Shown here piece after piece: positions 1 to 8,275 of a stretch of DNA of 64,000 nt. Each line of letters begins with the position of its first letter. Positions within the stretch are counted from its first letter, which is position 1. The notes under the pieces are model-generated. The model searched no databases. It had not been told where the DNA came from and saw only the letters and a list, made by a program, of their open reading frames with translations. The translations under genes and the position numbers were made by a program. Origin of the DNA: Hufsiella arboris (GTDB lineage: Bacteria > Bacteroidota > Bacteroidia > Sphingobacteriales > Sphingobacteriaceae); the NCBI RefSeq assembly GCF_009834875.1, contig NZ_WVHT01000006.1:124001-188000 (forward strand). The letters are read 5' to 3'.

Positions 1-683
1 TGCAAGAATATGCAAATGCAAATTTTTCCGGGGGGCAGATAACAATTGTCGCTCAAAGTTGGGAGTACATTTTTGCCGCAATGAACAGTGGCAAAACATT
101 TTACAATAATATTCTCCGCAAGGGAATATTATTATACAAAAAAGGAGAATCAGAGTATGACAAACTTGTTATTCCCGAAATTGATCATATAGCTGTTTTA
201 AATTCAGCTGAAAAGGTTTACAAAGTTCGAAAAGAAACGGCAGAAGGTTTTTTATTAGCTGCAAAAAACTGCTTAGAGGCTGGTTACTTCAACAATGCCT
301 TGTTTTTTTTACATCAAGCCACAGAGCAGGCTTGTTTACAATCAATTCGATTACACATCGATTATCGATGTGAGGTACATAATATTGGCCGGTTACTCGA
401 TTTGGTAGAATGTTTTAAACCAGGGTTGAAAATCCTACTAAAATGTTCTGTCAATGAAGATAACCGTCTATTCAAGCTATTAAAGGACAGTTACTCATCA
501 AGCCGTTATAGAACTGATTTTAAAGTCGATAAACAAGACGTTATTGATCTTTATGATCAAGTCAATTCTTTTGTTACTGAGGCCGACGTTATAAGTTTTA
601 GTAAGCTTGGACACTTAATAAATTCCGCACACGAATTTGCCCAAGTTCAAAATGATTTGAGACCGGCGCTAACGACGACATAA
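1..683 (+). CDS. HEPN-domain protein, 5' end cut by the window edge
   Basis: The reading frame is open from base 3 and is not interrupted before the first ATG at 81, so the gene starts upstream of the window. The residues encoded by bases 3-150 align with the region of the protein at 5042-5950 that joins its nucleotidyltransferase-like and HEPN parts. The C-terminal half is a HEPN four-helix domain: it has an LHQA-type helix, a VHNIGRLL segment and a late SRYRTDF segment, matching LHQA, NSLRRLL and ARYNDKF in the second protein. HEPN domains are often RNases or RNA binders in toxin-antitoxin and defence systems. Here R-x3-H is visible (RCEVH), but a clear catalytic Rx4-6H is not. It runs in the same direction as the SNF2 gene 195 bases downstream. 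Confidence 0.7.
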   Translation, partial: QEYANANFSGGQITIVAQSWEYIFAAMNSGKTFYNNILRKGILLYKKGESEYDKLVIPEIDHIAVLNSAEKVYKVRKETAEGFLLAAKNCLEAGYFNNALFFLHQATEQACLQSIRLHIDYRCEVHNIGRLLDLVECFKPGLKILLKCSVNEDNRLFKLLKDSYSSSRYRTDFKVDKQDVIDLYDQVNSFVTEADVISFSKLGHLINSAHEFAQVQNDLRPALTTT

Positions 684-877
684 GCGGGTCTTTACACTCA
701 ACTGCTCTCCCCAAAGCCTTTTGAAACATCCGCTATTATTATTGGAGCCTGCCTCCGGTCAGATTGGAATCCCCACTAAAAAACAAATTAGTCATTTCAA
801 TGGGTAAAAAGGATGAATATGAATTGAATTATGGGAGTGCATTATAGATAATTGAATCATTCCGAAATCTGTACACC

Positions 878-3800
878 ATGGCAAATAAAAATAAATCAAA
901 AACAACTCTTCGTGACTCATCAAGTCCATATCGTCTATCCCTCGATGAAAAAACGCACTTACCACCATTAAGTGAGATTACTTCGTCTGATGATGAAGAC
1001 GCAAATAAATCCAGATATCTACACTATCGCCCCTCTGACTTTAAACGAGGAACGCTATTCGTTGATGTCCATCTTTCGCAGGAAACTCAACAAATAAAAA
1101 TTTCGATCAATCCTGATTTTTTGATGGTTTCTTGTGATTGTAATTCGAAAGTACAAAAGCTTTGCCGACACTTATTTAGAGTTTTCTCTGACCTGCTCAA
1201 AGAAGAAAAATATAACTTTTTCAAGAGATATACTGAATTCCCTTATTCCGATTACGATTTTTTCGATAAATACTTAAAGCTTGACCATAAATATTGGCGA
1301 CATACAGAAGCGATACCAAAAACTGAGTTCGGGAAGATATATAAATTTGAAGATTCAATTAAGTCCGAGAATATATTGCCATTATCGGTTTCTATTCCGC
1401 CCCCGTACAGAGAAGAAAGCGCTGAAGCAAATTCAATAATCTTTGTGATGTCAGGAATAAGATATGTGGCGGAGATCCCATTTTTAATACCTTGTATTTC
1501 AAAATTCAACGTAAGAACTGGTAAGGTTTTGAATTTTATTGAATTCAAACATCCTGGTGACTTATCAACAGGTAAAAATCTTGTACAAAAAGCGCTGAAT
1601 GCGTTTAGCGAGGATTTCAATCAGCTACTCGGATTTAATAAAAAGCCAAGTGAACACAGAGAAACCGAAAACATATCACAAACGAGGTTAATAGCATTCA
1701 ATTATTGGAAGTGCTTAGTTCCAATACTCGCGGAGACCGGAGATGTATTTTATTATAGCGGGTTCGAGAGGAAGGTTGATCTAAAAGGAAAACCTAAAAA
1801 ATCCTACATGGAAAAAATTGATTTTTCTATCGAAAGAACAAAAATCTCATTCACATTAGAACAACACGACGGTTATTTTAAATTGCTCTGTCATGCCCAA
1901 ATATTAGATAGAAATGTTAAAATAAATTCTGTTTACCCTTATTCATCACCGTTTTTCTTCACGCTTCATGATAATACAAATCTTTACTATCAGTTCAGGT
2001 CATTGGAAGAGGGTAATATCATCTCCGAATTCCATAGAGCAAATTACTGTTTTACAATCCAATCGCAAGATCTTGAAGAATTTAACAAAGATATACTCGC
2101 ACCAATAGCTGTCGATTATCCAGTAGCTTATAAATTTCTTTCTTTTCCGAAAGAAATTCAACTAAATATCGTTGAAAAACGAATTGTCTTAGAGGATCAT
2201 GGCCATTATGTTTCATTTAATCTATTAGCACTGTATGATAACGGTGCGCTCTTTTCTGTGCTAACAAATGGTAGCGCCAATTTGATTTACAAATTTGAGA
2301 CGATCCAAATCCAACATAGGGATAAATTAAACGAAGAATTGTTTAAAGAATCTTTCGTCAAGTTGCACCCATCGTTTAAAATCCAAATAAATGACAACGC
2401 CCTATTTTTATCAAAAGAGTCTTTATTGGATGAACAATGGTTAGCTAAATGTCAATATTTAATGTCAGATGTAACATTTGTAGGTATAGAAAGTATTATT
2501 GACTTGAATCTTCATCTCGGCGAACCAATAATTAAAACAGACGTTCATCAGGGCGCCGACTGGTTTGATGTTTCAGTCTCAGTAAAATTTGGTGAAGAAT
2601 TAATGACACCTGAAGATATTCACAACGCTTTAAAAAAACGATCTCCGGTTACTAAACTTAAGAACGGCAAAATTGCCTATTTACCGGACAGTTTTTTCAA
2701 TAGGCTATCCAAACCCTTCAGGCATGGAACTTTAACCGAAAAAGGTGTTAAAATTCCTCGGCAGCAATATACTCTAATTGATAAATTATATGATAAGTTA
2801 GCTAAGCCGAATCTTGCAAAATCCCTACTTGAAACTACCCAATTATTTTTAAATATTGACGACGCACCATTAATTGAAGTTCCCAACAACGTAAACGCCA
2901 TCCTAAGGGGATATCAAAAAATTGGTTTCACTTGGATGGCCAACCTAAGCATTCATAAATGGGGTGGACTACTGGCAGATGACATGGGTTTGGGTAAAAC
3001 CTTACAAGTTTTAACCTTATTGCAATATATAAAAAATAATGCCCAAATATTCTTTCCTCATTTATTGCTTGCTCCCACATCTCTATTATTTAATTGGAAA
3101 GAAGAAGCGGAAAAATTTTGCCCTGAACTAAATGTTCTTTTTTTCCATGGTTTTAGTCGAGAAAAAAATCCCGAGGAATTAAATAAATACGATTTAATAA
3201 TAACTTCCTATGGTACATCCTCAGTAGATATCGAATTTTTAATGACAATGCATTTTCATTATCTCATTCTTGACGAGGCGCAAGCCATTAAAAATCCTTA
3301 TTCGCAACGTTATAAGACAACCATGTTAATTCCAGCAGAAAACAGAATCGCGCTAACTGGAACACCAATTGAAAACAGTACCACCGATCTTTATGCTATT
3401 ATGAATTTTATAAATCCTGGTTTTTTTGGCACCTTAAAAATGTTTAAAGAAAACTTATTGCCAATTGACAATAATGATAATCAGGAACGGAATGATACAA
3501 TTGCTGAACTGATTCGCCCATTCATACTGAGAAGAACCAAAAAACAAGTTGCCAAGGATTTACCACCTAAGACAGAGATGATTTTATGGTGTGAAATGGA
3601 ATCAGAACAGCGGAGAATCTATGACGATTATAGAAAGCTATTTAAAAAGAACTTAGTTGAACGAATTGACAGTGAGGGGCTGGAAAGATCAAAATTCTAT
3701 GTACTTGAAGGCTTAATGAAGTTAAGACAAATTTGCAATTCTCCGCTCCTAATGAAAAATGCTCCACAGTTTCACACTACTTCGTGTAAAATAAAAGCAT

Positions 3801-4291
3801 TAATGGATCATATTTCTGAAAACTCACTTGAACACAAATTACTTGTATTTTCTCAGTTTACGAGCATGCTTAGTTTAGTTAGGAACCAGCTTGAACAGCA
3901 ATCAATTTCATATTGCTATTTAGATGGCAAAACGACACCTCTAAATCGTAAAAAAGAGGTTGACACATTTCAAAATGACCAGTCTATTAAAATTTTCTTG
4001 ATTAGCCTTAAGGCTGGCGGAGCCGGTTTGAATTTAACTACTGCCGATTATGTTTACCTCCTTGACCCATGGTGGAATCCTGCAAAAGAGGATCAAGCTA
4101 TTGATCGTTGTTATAGAATTGGTCAAGATAAGCACGTGATGGCTTATAAAGTGATCTGCAAGGACACTTTGGAGGAAAGGATTCTCGATATGCAACAACG
4201 AAAGAAAAGGCTTGCGGAAGAAATAATACCAACCGACGAAAGCATTTTACGCACTATGGGTAAAGAGGAAATTTTAGGCTTATTGGACTAA
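878..4291 (+). CDS. SWIM zinc-finger SNF2-family DEAD/DEAH helicase
   Basis: A 1137-residue superfamily 2 ATPase. Near the N-terminus is a SWIM zinc finger, CxCx7CxH, at C86, C88, C96 and H98. About 550 residues without a recognised motif follow. The SNF2 core occupies roughly residues 670-1130: motif I DDMGLGKT near 700, motif II DEAQ near 799, LTGTPIEN near 826, and a helicase C-terminal half with GGAGLNLT, DPWWNP and DRCYRIGQ near 1045-1080. Such proteins translocate on double-stranded DNA and remodel DNA-protein complexes. Bacterial versions occur both as housekeeping proteins and in anti-phage systems. It lies between two homologous HEPN genes on a tRNA-borne element, with an HTH-like protein 28 bases downstream, so a role in DNA sensing or element defence is plausible but inferred. 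Confidence 0.9.
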   Translation: MANKNKSKTTLRDSSSPYRLSLDEKTHLPPLSEITSSDDEDANKSRYLHYRPSDFKRGTLFVDVHLSQETQQIKISINPDFLMVSCDCNSKVQKLCRHLFRVFSDLLKEEKYNFFKRYTEFPYSDYDFFDKYLKLDHKYWRHTEAIPKTEFGKIYKFEDSIKSENILPLSVSIPPPYREESAEANSIIFVMSGIRYVAEIPFLIPCISKFNVRTGKVLNFIEFKHPGDLSTGKNLVQKALNAFSEDFNQLLGFNKKPSEHRETENISQTRLIAFNYWKCLVPILAETGDVFYYSGFERKVDLKGKPKKSYMEKIDFSIERTKISFTLEQHDGYFKLLCHAQILDRNVKINSVYPYSSPFFFTLHDNTNLYYQFRSLEEGNIISEFHRANYCFTIQSQDLEEFNKDILAPIAVDYPVAYKFLSFPKEIQLNIVEKRIVLEDHGHYVSFNLLALYDNGALFSVLTNGSANLIYKFETIQIQHRDKLNEELFKESFVKLHPSFKIQINDNALFLSKESLLDEQWLAKCQYLMSDVTFVGIESIIDLNLHLGEPIIKTDVHQGADWFDVSVSVKFGEELMTPEDIHNALKKRSPVTKLKNGKIAYLPDSFFNRLSKPFRHGTLTEKGVKIPRQQYTLIDKLYDKLAKPNLAKSLLETTQLFLNIDDAPLIEVPNNVNAILRGYQKIGFTWMANLSIHKWGGLLADDMGLGKTLQVLTLLQYIKNNAQIFFPHLLLAPTSLLFNWKEEAEKFCPELNVLFFHGFSREKNPEELNKYDLIITSYGTSSVDIEFLMTMHFHYLILDEAQAIKNPYSQRYKTTMLIPAENRIALTGTPIENSTTDLYAIMNFINPGFFGTLKMFKENLLPIDNNDNQERNDTIAELIRPFILRRTKKQVAKDLPPKTEMILWCEMESEQRRIYDDYRKLFKKNLVERIDSEGLERSKFYVLEGLMKLRQICNSPLLMKNAPQFHTTSCKIKALMDHISENSLEHKLLVFSQFTSMLSLVRNQLEQQSISYCYLDGKTTPLNRKKEVDTFQNDQSIKIFLISLKAGGAGLNLTTADYVYLLDPWWNPAKEDQAIDRCYRIGQDKHVMAYKVICKDTLEERILDMQQRKKRLAEEIIPTDESILRTMGKEEILGLLD

Positions 4292-4319
4292 ACTCATCGT
4301 TAAAAATAGAAAGTAAAAT

Positions 4320-4979
4320 ATGGAAGTTGTAGTAAATGCCGAACGTACTTATAGTGGAATAATTAGTCAGGAAGAATTCAAACGTCGATGGGCGCTTATT
4401 AAAGCAAGAATATTAAGTGGCTATTCTCAAGAAGATTTAGCTTTTCTTTTAGGAAAACCGCCATACTTCATAAGAGACTATGAAGACTTGAATGCAAGCT
4501 CAAAACTCGCTTTGGAAGATTTAGAAATCTTGTCGGTTGTTTTAAAAAATCTTTACCCAGAGATCTTACCGTTTGACCGCGATGAGACAGGCGAAAATGA
4601 AAAACGTCTTGTAAGAGGAGCTGCAAGAGAAATCGCCGGCATATGCTATTACACGTTCACTCATCCCTGGACTATTGATGGCAAAAATATAAAAATTGTA
4701 ACTGAAGAAAAAGTGCTTTGTGTTGGTGTAAATACCCTACTGGAAATTAACAACAATATTTATGAATCGTTACTCAATTTGATCGCGGAGGGTTGTTTCA
4801 ATAATTGGTGTCGACCATTGGAATTATTTCAATTGGTCAATAAGCAATTGAATACTCGAAAAGCCTCCATAAGACCGAGTTACTTAATTCCTGCAATTTA
4901 CAAACTCATAGCTGAAAAAAAGCTTAAAATGACCTCTGACCGTTTTCGCTTTTGCTATAAGGTTCAAGACGAAGAATAA
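4320..4979 (+). CDS. Unknown protein with an N-terminal HTH-like region
   Basis: A 219-residue protein that starts 28 bases after the SNF2 stop and is probably co-transcribed with it. Residues about 25-70 resemble an XRE-type helix-turn-helix (GYSQEDLAFLLGK followed by FIRDYED and a leucine-rich helix), so it may bind DNA. The remaining 150 residues include a FTHPWTIDGK segment and a C-terminal, possibly winged-helix, region that I do not recognise. There is no signal peptide or membrane segment. It could be the regulator of the operon or a partner of the helicase; the sequence does not decide. Confidence 0.75.
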   Translation: MEVVVNAERTYSGIISQEEFKRRWALIKARILSGYSQEDLAFLLGKPPYFIRDYEDLNASSKLALEDLEILSVVLKNLYPEILPFDRDETGENEKRLVRGAAREIAGICYYTFTHPWTIDGKNIKIVTEEKVLCVGVNTLLEINNNIYESLLNLIAEGCFNNWCRPLELFQLVNKQLNTRKASIRPSYLIPAIYKLIAEKKLKMTSDRFRFCYKVQDEE

Positions 4980-5041
4980 CGTTAACTAACTATTAAGCAG
5001 ATTAAACCCATTAGACAATTTCCTCTTAAATATTAAAAATC

Positions 5042-5950
5042 ATGAAAAAGCAAAAATTAAAACTTTTAAATCCGATTCAGCCAGTCGATGTTGAATCGGC
5101 TCAACTTAAATTAATTAGTGATAAGATTCTCCAACAATTTTCAGTTGAAAAAATTATATGTTTTGGAAGTAAAATTAACAATATTCAAACCCGAAGCTGC
5201 TTTGCAATAGAACAAGACCTTTCCGCCACTTCAGAAGATTTAAACAGCTTTAGTCTATTAGTTGTACCGGTAACAGGTGAGGTGATCCACGATATTAGCA
5301 TTCAGCAAAGAATTGAGGAGGATTGCAAATTTATCGCGAATATCGCAGTTGTCGTTGATAGAATGGCTAATATAAATCAAGCCTTATCAAATGGCAGTTC
5401 TTTCTACACTACCATTTACCATAAAGGGAATGTGATATTCGACAATCAAAAAGAGCTATTTGTAACTCCGGGAGTTGGCGAGAATACTAATAAAAGAGTA
5501 ATCAAAAGGGAAAAATTTTGGGAGCATTGGTATTCCCTTTCATCGGGATTTTTGAAAGGGGCCAAATATTTCGGACAAGAACAAAATAATGAACTCGCAG
5601 TTTTTATGCTTCATCAAGCACTGCAACATTGCTACTCTGGTATGTTGAGAGTACTAATTGGCTATAGGACAAATAGCAATAGTTTACGAAGATTACTTCA
5701 ACTTATAGAAAATGCCTTACCAGATTCATCTTTAGCACCCTTTAGAAAAACAACACCAGAGTATGCAAGATTAACCGCACTATTATTGAAGGGTTTTAGT
5801 GATGCCAGATACAATGATAAATTTGATGTTAGCGCCTCAGATGTGTCAAAATTAATTAGCCGGATTGAGGAGATTTTAATAAGCGCAAATGCCACTTGTC
5901 AAGACAGACTTTTGGCTATAAAAGAAGGTAAGGCTAAATTGGTGGCGTAA
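5042..5950 (+). CDS. Nucleotidyltransferase-like/HEPN fusion protein with degenerate NTase site
   Basis: A 302-residue protein and the only complete HEPN member here. Residues about 20-140 look like a pol-beta nucleotidyltransferase fold: the FGS motif is present (IICFGSK), but the acidic pair expected before the next strand is missing, where NSFSLLVV replaces a D-x-D-type segment. Residues about 160-290 are a HEPN domain (LHQA helix, NSLRRLL, ARYNDKFDVSASDV). The conserved His seen in many HEPN proteins of this family is Asn/Ser here. NTase-HEPN pairs are typical of MNT/HEPN toxin-antitoxin modules, but this copy looks catalytically weakened and may be a binding protein. It lies 62 bases after the HTH-like gene, in the same operon direction. 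Confidence 0.8.
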   Translation: MKKQKLKLLNPIQPVDVESAQLKLISDKILQQFSVEKIICFGSKINNIQTRSCFAIEQDLSATSEDLNSFSLLVVPVTGEVIHDISIQQRIEEDCKFIANIAVVVDRMANINQALSNGSSFYTTIYHKGNVIFDNQKELFVTPGVGENTNKRVIKREKFWEHWYSLSSGFLKGAKYFGQEQNNELAVFMLHQALQHCYSGMLRVLIGYRTNSNSLRRLLQLIENALPDSSLAPFRKTTPEYARLTALLLKGFSDARYNDKFDVSASDVSKLISRIEEILISANATCQDRLLAIKEGKAKLVA

Positions 5951-6063
5951 AAGCAGTTGAATCAAGCAAAAGTTTGTAGTTACTAAGGAAAGGATGTTCA
6001 AACTATTTGGACACCCTTTCAATACTTTGTTATCAAATTACTCAACAACTAACCTTTTTCAAA

Positions 6064-6306
6064 ATGGTCAAAAAAAGATTCCCATTGGTAGCGCTCGCAC
6101 ATTTTAATGATATGGATGCCGCCAAATTGGCGATAGAAATTGAAAATTCCCTAAAACGCTTGTCGCAAATCAAACCCCGCAACCACCGCGAGGAACTTTC
6201 ACTGAAAAGTAATTATCACCGGGTAGAAGTCCTCAAAATAATATTGAAGTATCAAAAACACCCGGATCTGCAGCCAAGGGTGGAAGATATCGCTACACTC
6301 TCGTAA
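6064..6306 (+). CDS. Small basic protein of unknown function
   Basis: An 80-residue frame starting at the ATG at 6064. A longer frame from TTG at 6007 is possible, but its extra residues look less protein-like. It is helical and charged (SLKRLSQIK, NHREELSLKSNYHRVEVLKIILKYQ), with no signal peptide or membrane segment. A hairpin terminator follows about 120 bases downstream. It sits between the second HEPN gene and the integrase, running in the HEPN direction. No family is recognised. Confidence 0.5.
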   Translation: MVKKRFPLVALAHFNDMDAAKLAIEIENSLKRLSQIKPRNHREELSLKSNYHRVEVLKIILKYQKHPDLQPRVEDIATLS

Positions 6307-6427
6307 TCAAATTCATAGTTGGAGTCAAATGAATATTAGGAACAATATTCTACCATTGGAACTTTTTGTAAATTACTTTCCTGTTTAGGGAACGCATTCT
6401 TGCTTTCCTTGTGATAAGGTTTAGGTT

Positions 6428-6462
6428 AAAGTCCCTGGCAGCGAGTGTTCGGGACTTTTTAT
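6428..6462 (+). terminator. Rho-independent terminator
   Basis: AAAGTCCC (6428-6435) pairs with GGGACTTT (6451-6458) over a 15-base loop, and a T-rich run follows. It closes the plus-strand cargo operon and also lies just beyond the minus-strand integrase unit. Confidence 0.6.
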
Positions 6463-6466
6463 TCTA

Positions 6467-6622
6467 CTATCTACTCATCCTTTTCGCAAAATAAACAAGA
6501 AACGAAATCCATACTCCAAAACCTACAATGAAAAAAGGTAACTTATTTGGCGACGTAGTAGCGGCAAGGAATGCACCAGTTCCGATTATGCAGGTAAGAC
6601 AAAATAAAATGAATGTTTTCAT
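6467..6622 (-). CDS. 51-residue membrane protein downstream of the integrase
   Basis: Read on the minus strand, this short frame starts with ATG 12 bases after the integrase stop and ends with TAG at 6467. The protein begins MKTFILFCLTCIIGTGAF and has two hydrophobic segments (about residues 3-22 and 28-46) with a short polar turn, TTSPNKLP, and a basic end, AKRMSR. This fits a two-pass inner-membrane hairpin, or a signal peptide plus one span. It would be co-transcribed with the integrase. The plus-strand frame over the same bases runs into the integrase antisense and is not convincing. Confidence 0.5.
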   Translation of the reverse strand: MKTFILFCLTCIIGTGAFLAATTSPNKLPFFIVGFGVWISFLVYFAKRMSR

Positions 6623-6634
6623 GATATATATATT

Positions 6635-7972
6635 TTATGCGCTTACAAGGCGCATGGTTTTCCGGTGTTCTATTGGGTCATTTAATTCATTTATCGTAGA
6701 TGTTTGTGGCTTGGCAGGTTTAGGTTTATTCAATCCTCTGAAAAACCTCATTACAGCTGCCTGTACTTTATCAACGATGCTCCAATCTTTTTCGATATAA
6801 ATGTCTGTGATTTTGTGATCACCGTCTACATGGTTTAACGCTTCTGCAATACTATCTTTATCCATATGGCATTTATTTCTTGCAATGGTTGCAAAGGTGT
6901 GCCGCGCCCAATAAAAGGTAATATCTGGAACGCCCGTTGTCGTACGCAATTGTTGCATTCCCTTGCTCAAAGCTGTATCCAATCCATTATAGGTGCTGTA
7001 TCTATTCTGTAACTTACCTATGTATTTTTCAAGCAATGGTCTTGCTTCGGGAACAATCTTTATACTTATAAATGCATCATCATCGCGAAGACCACTTGTT
7101 TTTGATCGGTTGTATTCTAACCTTGTACTTTCCGGTTCATAGCTACTAAGGTTGTAGAAATCTACAGCGTTCATCCCACACATATAAAAGCTTAGCATAA
7201 ATAAATCCCTGGCCAACTCTGCGCGACTGTCGGGGTTTACCGCACACTTTTTTAGTTTATTGACCTGCTCAGCTGAAATGTTTCTTTTTTTGGTTTTTGG
7301 AGGTGCGCCGATTTTATAAACTTTAAACGGATAATGTTTGATTTTAATAACGCCGATATCCTCATTATTATAAATCTTTCTGGCCTCATTGAATAGCGTT
7401 CGTAAATCGCGCATATGGGAGTAAATACCTCCGGTCTGCATACCTTTTTCTGTTGTTGTTACTTCCTTACCTAATTGGTTAACCCGCACCATTGTACGGT
7501 CGGTTTGCAACCATTTTTCGTAGGAGAATAGCATACCGGAATTAATCTCTGAAATTGATACGCTCTGCTTTTTAAAATAATCAATCAGGCTGTTTCGGAC
7601 AGCCCGATGATTATCGGCGGTTCCATCTCTTTTAGCTTTCCGTAATGAAGCAATGTGCTGGGCACAAAAGGCAATAAAATCCACCTCTTTGTCCTTGTTA
7701 ATTAAATAGGCTTTTAAATCATCACAGGTAAAAAAGTCCAATTTGGGAGCAAGGTCGCCAATGGTTTTTCTATAGTCCGTTAGTGTTTCGTCTAACGATT
7801 TAAGGATATGTTTATCCTTGATTTTTAAGTTCCCATCAAGTTGCCGGGCGGTTACATAATGGTTGGTTTCGATAAACCGGCGGACATCTTTGTGGAAAAC
7901 TTTGATTTGTACGTGGAAGGTTCCATCCTCCCTTTTAAATTGGTCATAAACCACAGCATTTACAGTTGCCAT
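6635..7972 (-). CDS. Tyrosine-type site-specific integrase (Bacteroidetes type)
   Basis: A 445-residue recombinase that would integrate and excise the element at the neighbouring tRNA. The N-terminal part carries an arm-type domain and a SAM-like core-binding domain (residues about 100-210). The catalytic domain lies at about 225-420: it includes a LARDLFMLSFYMCG helix, where the first catalytic Arg is expected, then FYWARHTFAT with the R-H pair, and finally IYIEKDW with the Tyr nucleophile. Length and layout match integrases of Bacteroidetes mobile elements. It is transcribed away from the tRNA, and its start lies 220 bases from the tRNA 3' end. Confidence 0.93.
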   Translation of the reverse strand: MATVNAVVYDQFKREDGTFHVQIKVFHKDVRRFIETNHYVTARQLDGNLKIKDKHILKSLDETLTDYRKTIGDLAPKLDFFTCDDLKAYLINKDKEVDFIAFCAQHIASLRKAKRDGTADNHRAVRNSLIDYFKKQSVSISEINSGMLFSYEKWLQTDRTMVRVNQLGKEVTTTEKGMQTGGIYSHMRDLRTLFNEARKIYNNEDIGVIKIKHYPFKVYKIGAPPKTKKRNISAEQVNKLKKCAVNPDSRAELARDLFMLSFYMCGMNAVDFYNLSSYEPESTRLEYNRSKTSGLRDDDAFISIKIVPEARPLLEKYIGKLQNRYSTYNGLDTALSKGMQQLRTTTGVPDITFYWARHTFATIARNKCHMDKDSIAEALNHVDGDHKITDIYIEKDWSIVDKVQAAVMRFFRGLNKPKPAKPQTSTINELNDPIEHRKTMRLVSA

Positions 7973-7992
7973 AATCTTGTTTTTTTAGGCCA

Positions 7993-8079
7993 CGTAAAAA
8001 CGTCATGACGGAATAGTGACGGTTTTGCGCGAAGTTCAACAAATAATTATGCAAGTCCTGACGTTGTGAAGTTTTTACG
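7993..8079. repeat. Inverted repeat between integrase and tRNA, possible integrase binding sites
   Basis: CGTAAAAAC at 7993-8001 is the exact inverse of GTTTTTACG at 8071-8079. The palindrome CGTCATGACG lies at 8001-8010, and related TGACG words occur at 8017-8021 and 8059-8063. Repeats in this position often bind the integrase or an excisionase, but that role is inferred. Confidence 0.35.
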
Positions 8080-8117
8080 GTGTCAGCGCCGTGGAATAAA
8101 TCCGACTCAAAGATATT

Positions 8118-8154
8118 AAAAAAAGGCCGTTTCCGTTACAGAAACGGCCTTTTA
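8118..8154 (-). terminator. Terminator of the tRNA transcript
   Basis: A 12-base-pair stem, AAAGGCCGTTTC (8122-8133) with GAAACGGCCTTT (8141-8152), has a 7-base loop. On the minus strand it is followed by a run of T. It lies about 40 bases past the tRNA 3' end. Confidence 0.8.
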
Positions 8155-8192
8155 CCGGAGAAAAACAGGACCATTACTGTCTGTTTCCCTTG

Positions 8193-8220
8193 TGCGCCCA
8201 CCTGGGCTCGAACCAGGGAC
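8193..8220. other. Probable attachment site (tRNA 3' end)
   Basis: The tRNA 3' half (T-arm and acceptor strand) directly borders the integrase region, and the gene is intact. Tyrosine integrases of islands commonly recombine here and rebuild the tRNA. The exact crossover and the partner copy cannot be seen in this window. Confidence 0.4.
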
Positions 8221-8266
8221 CAAAAGATTATGAGTCTTCTACTCTAACCGACTGAGCTATAGGCGC
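8193..8266 (-). tRNA. tRNA-Met (anticodon CAT)
   Basis: A 74-base cloverleaf on the minus strand. The acceptor stem GCGCCTA pairs with TGGGCGC; the D-arm is GCTC/GAGT; the anticodon stem GAAGA/TCTTT encloses loop CTCATAA with anticodon CAT; the T-arm is CCTGG-TTCGAGC-CCAGG; the discriminator is A. No CCA is encoded. The first pair is G-C, so it is not the usual initiator. A CAT anticodon could also mean the lysidine-modified isoleucine tRNA, which cannot be excluded by eye. The 3' end faces the integrase and is the likely attachment site. Confidence 0.92.
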
Positions 8267-8275
8267 TGCTTTGAT

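Larger units (their letters stand above)
1..8192. mobile_element. Right end of an integrative element next to a tRNA gene (left end outside the window)
   Basis: A tyrosine integrase (6635-7972) starts 220 bases from the 3' end of a tRNA gene, the usual layout of an island integrated at a tRNA. Everything to its left is visibly more AT-rich than the rest of the window and holds no housekeeping gene: two HEPN proteins, a SNF2 helicase, an HTH-like protein and small unknowns. No second copy of the tRNA 3' end is seen in bases 1-8192, so the far attachment site should lie left of the window. No conjugation or phage structural genes are visible, so the type of element cannot be told. Confidence 0.6.

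Noticed and set aside
878-4291. Assignment of the SNF2 operon to DISARM or another named defence system
   Set aside because: None of the partner genes that define those systems (methylase, DrmA/B, Dnd or BREX genes) is present in the visible part.
6528-6800. Plus-strand 90-residue frame
   Set aside because: It overlaps the integrase antisense, and the minus strand over the same bases encodes a better membrane protein.
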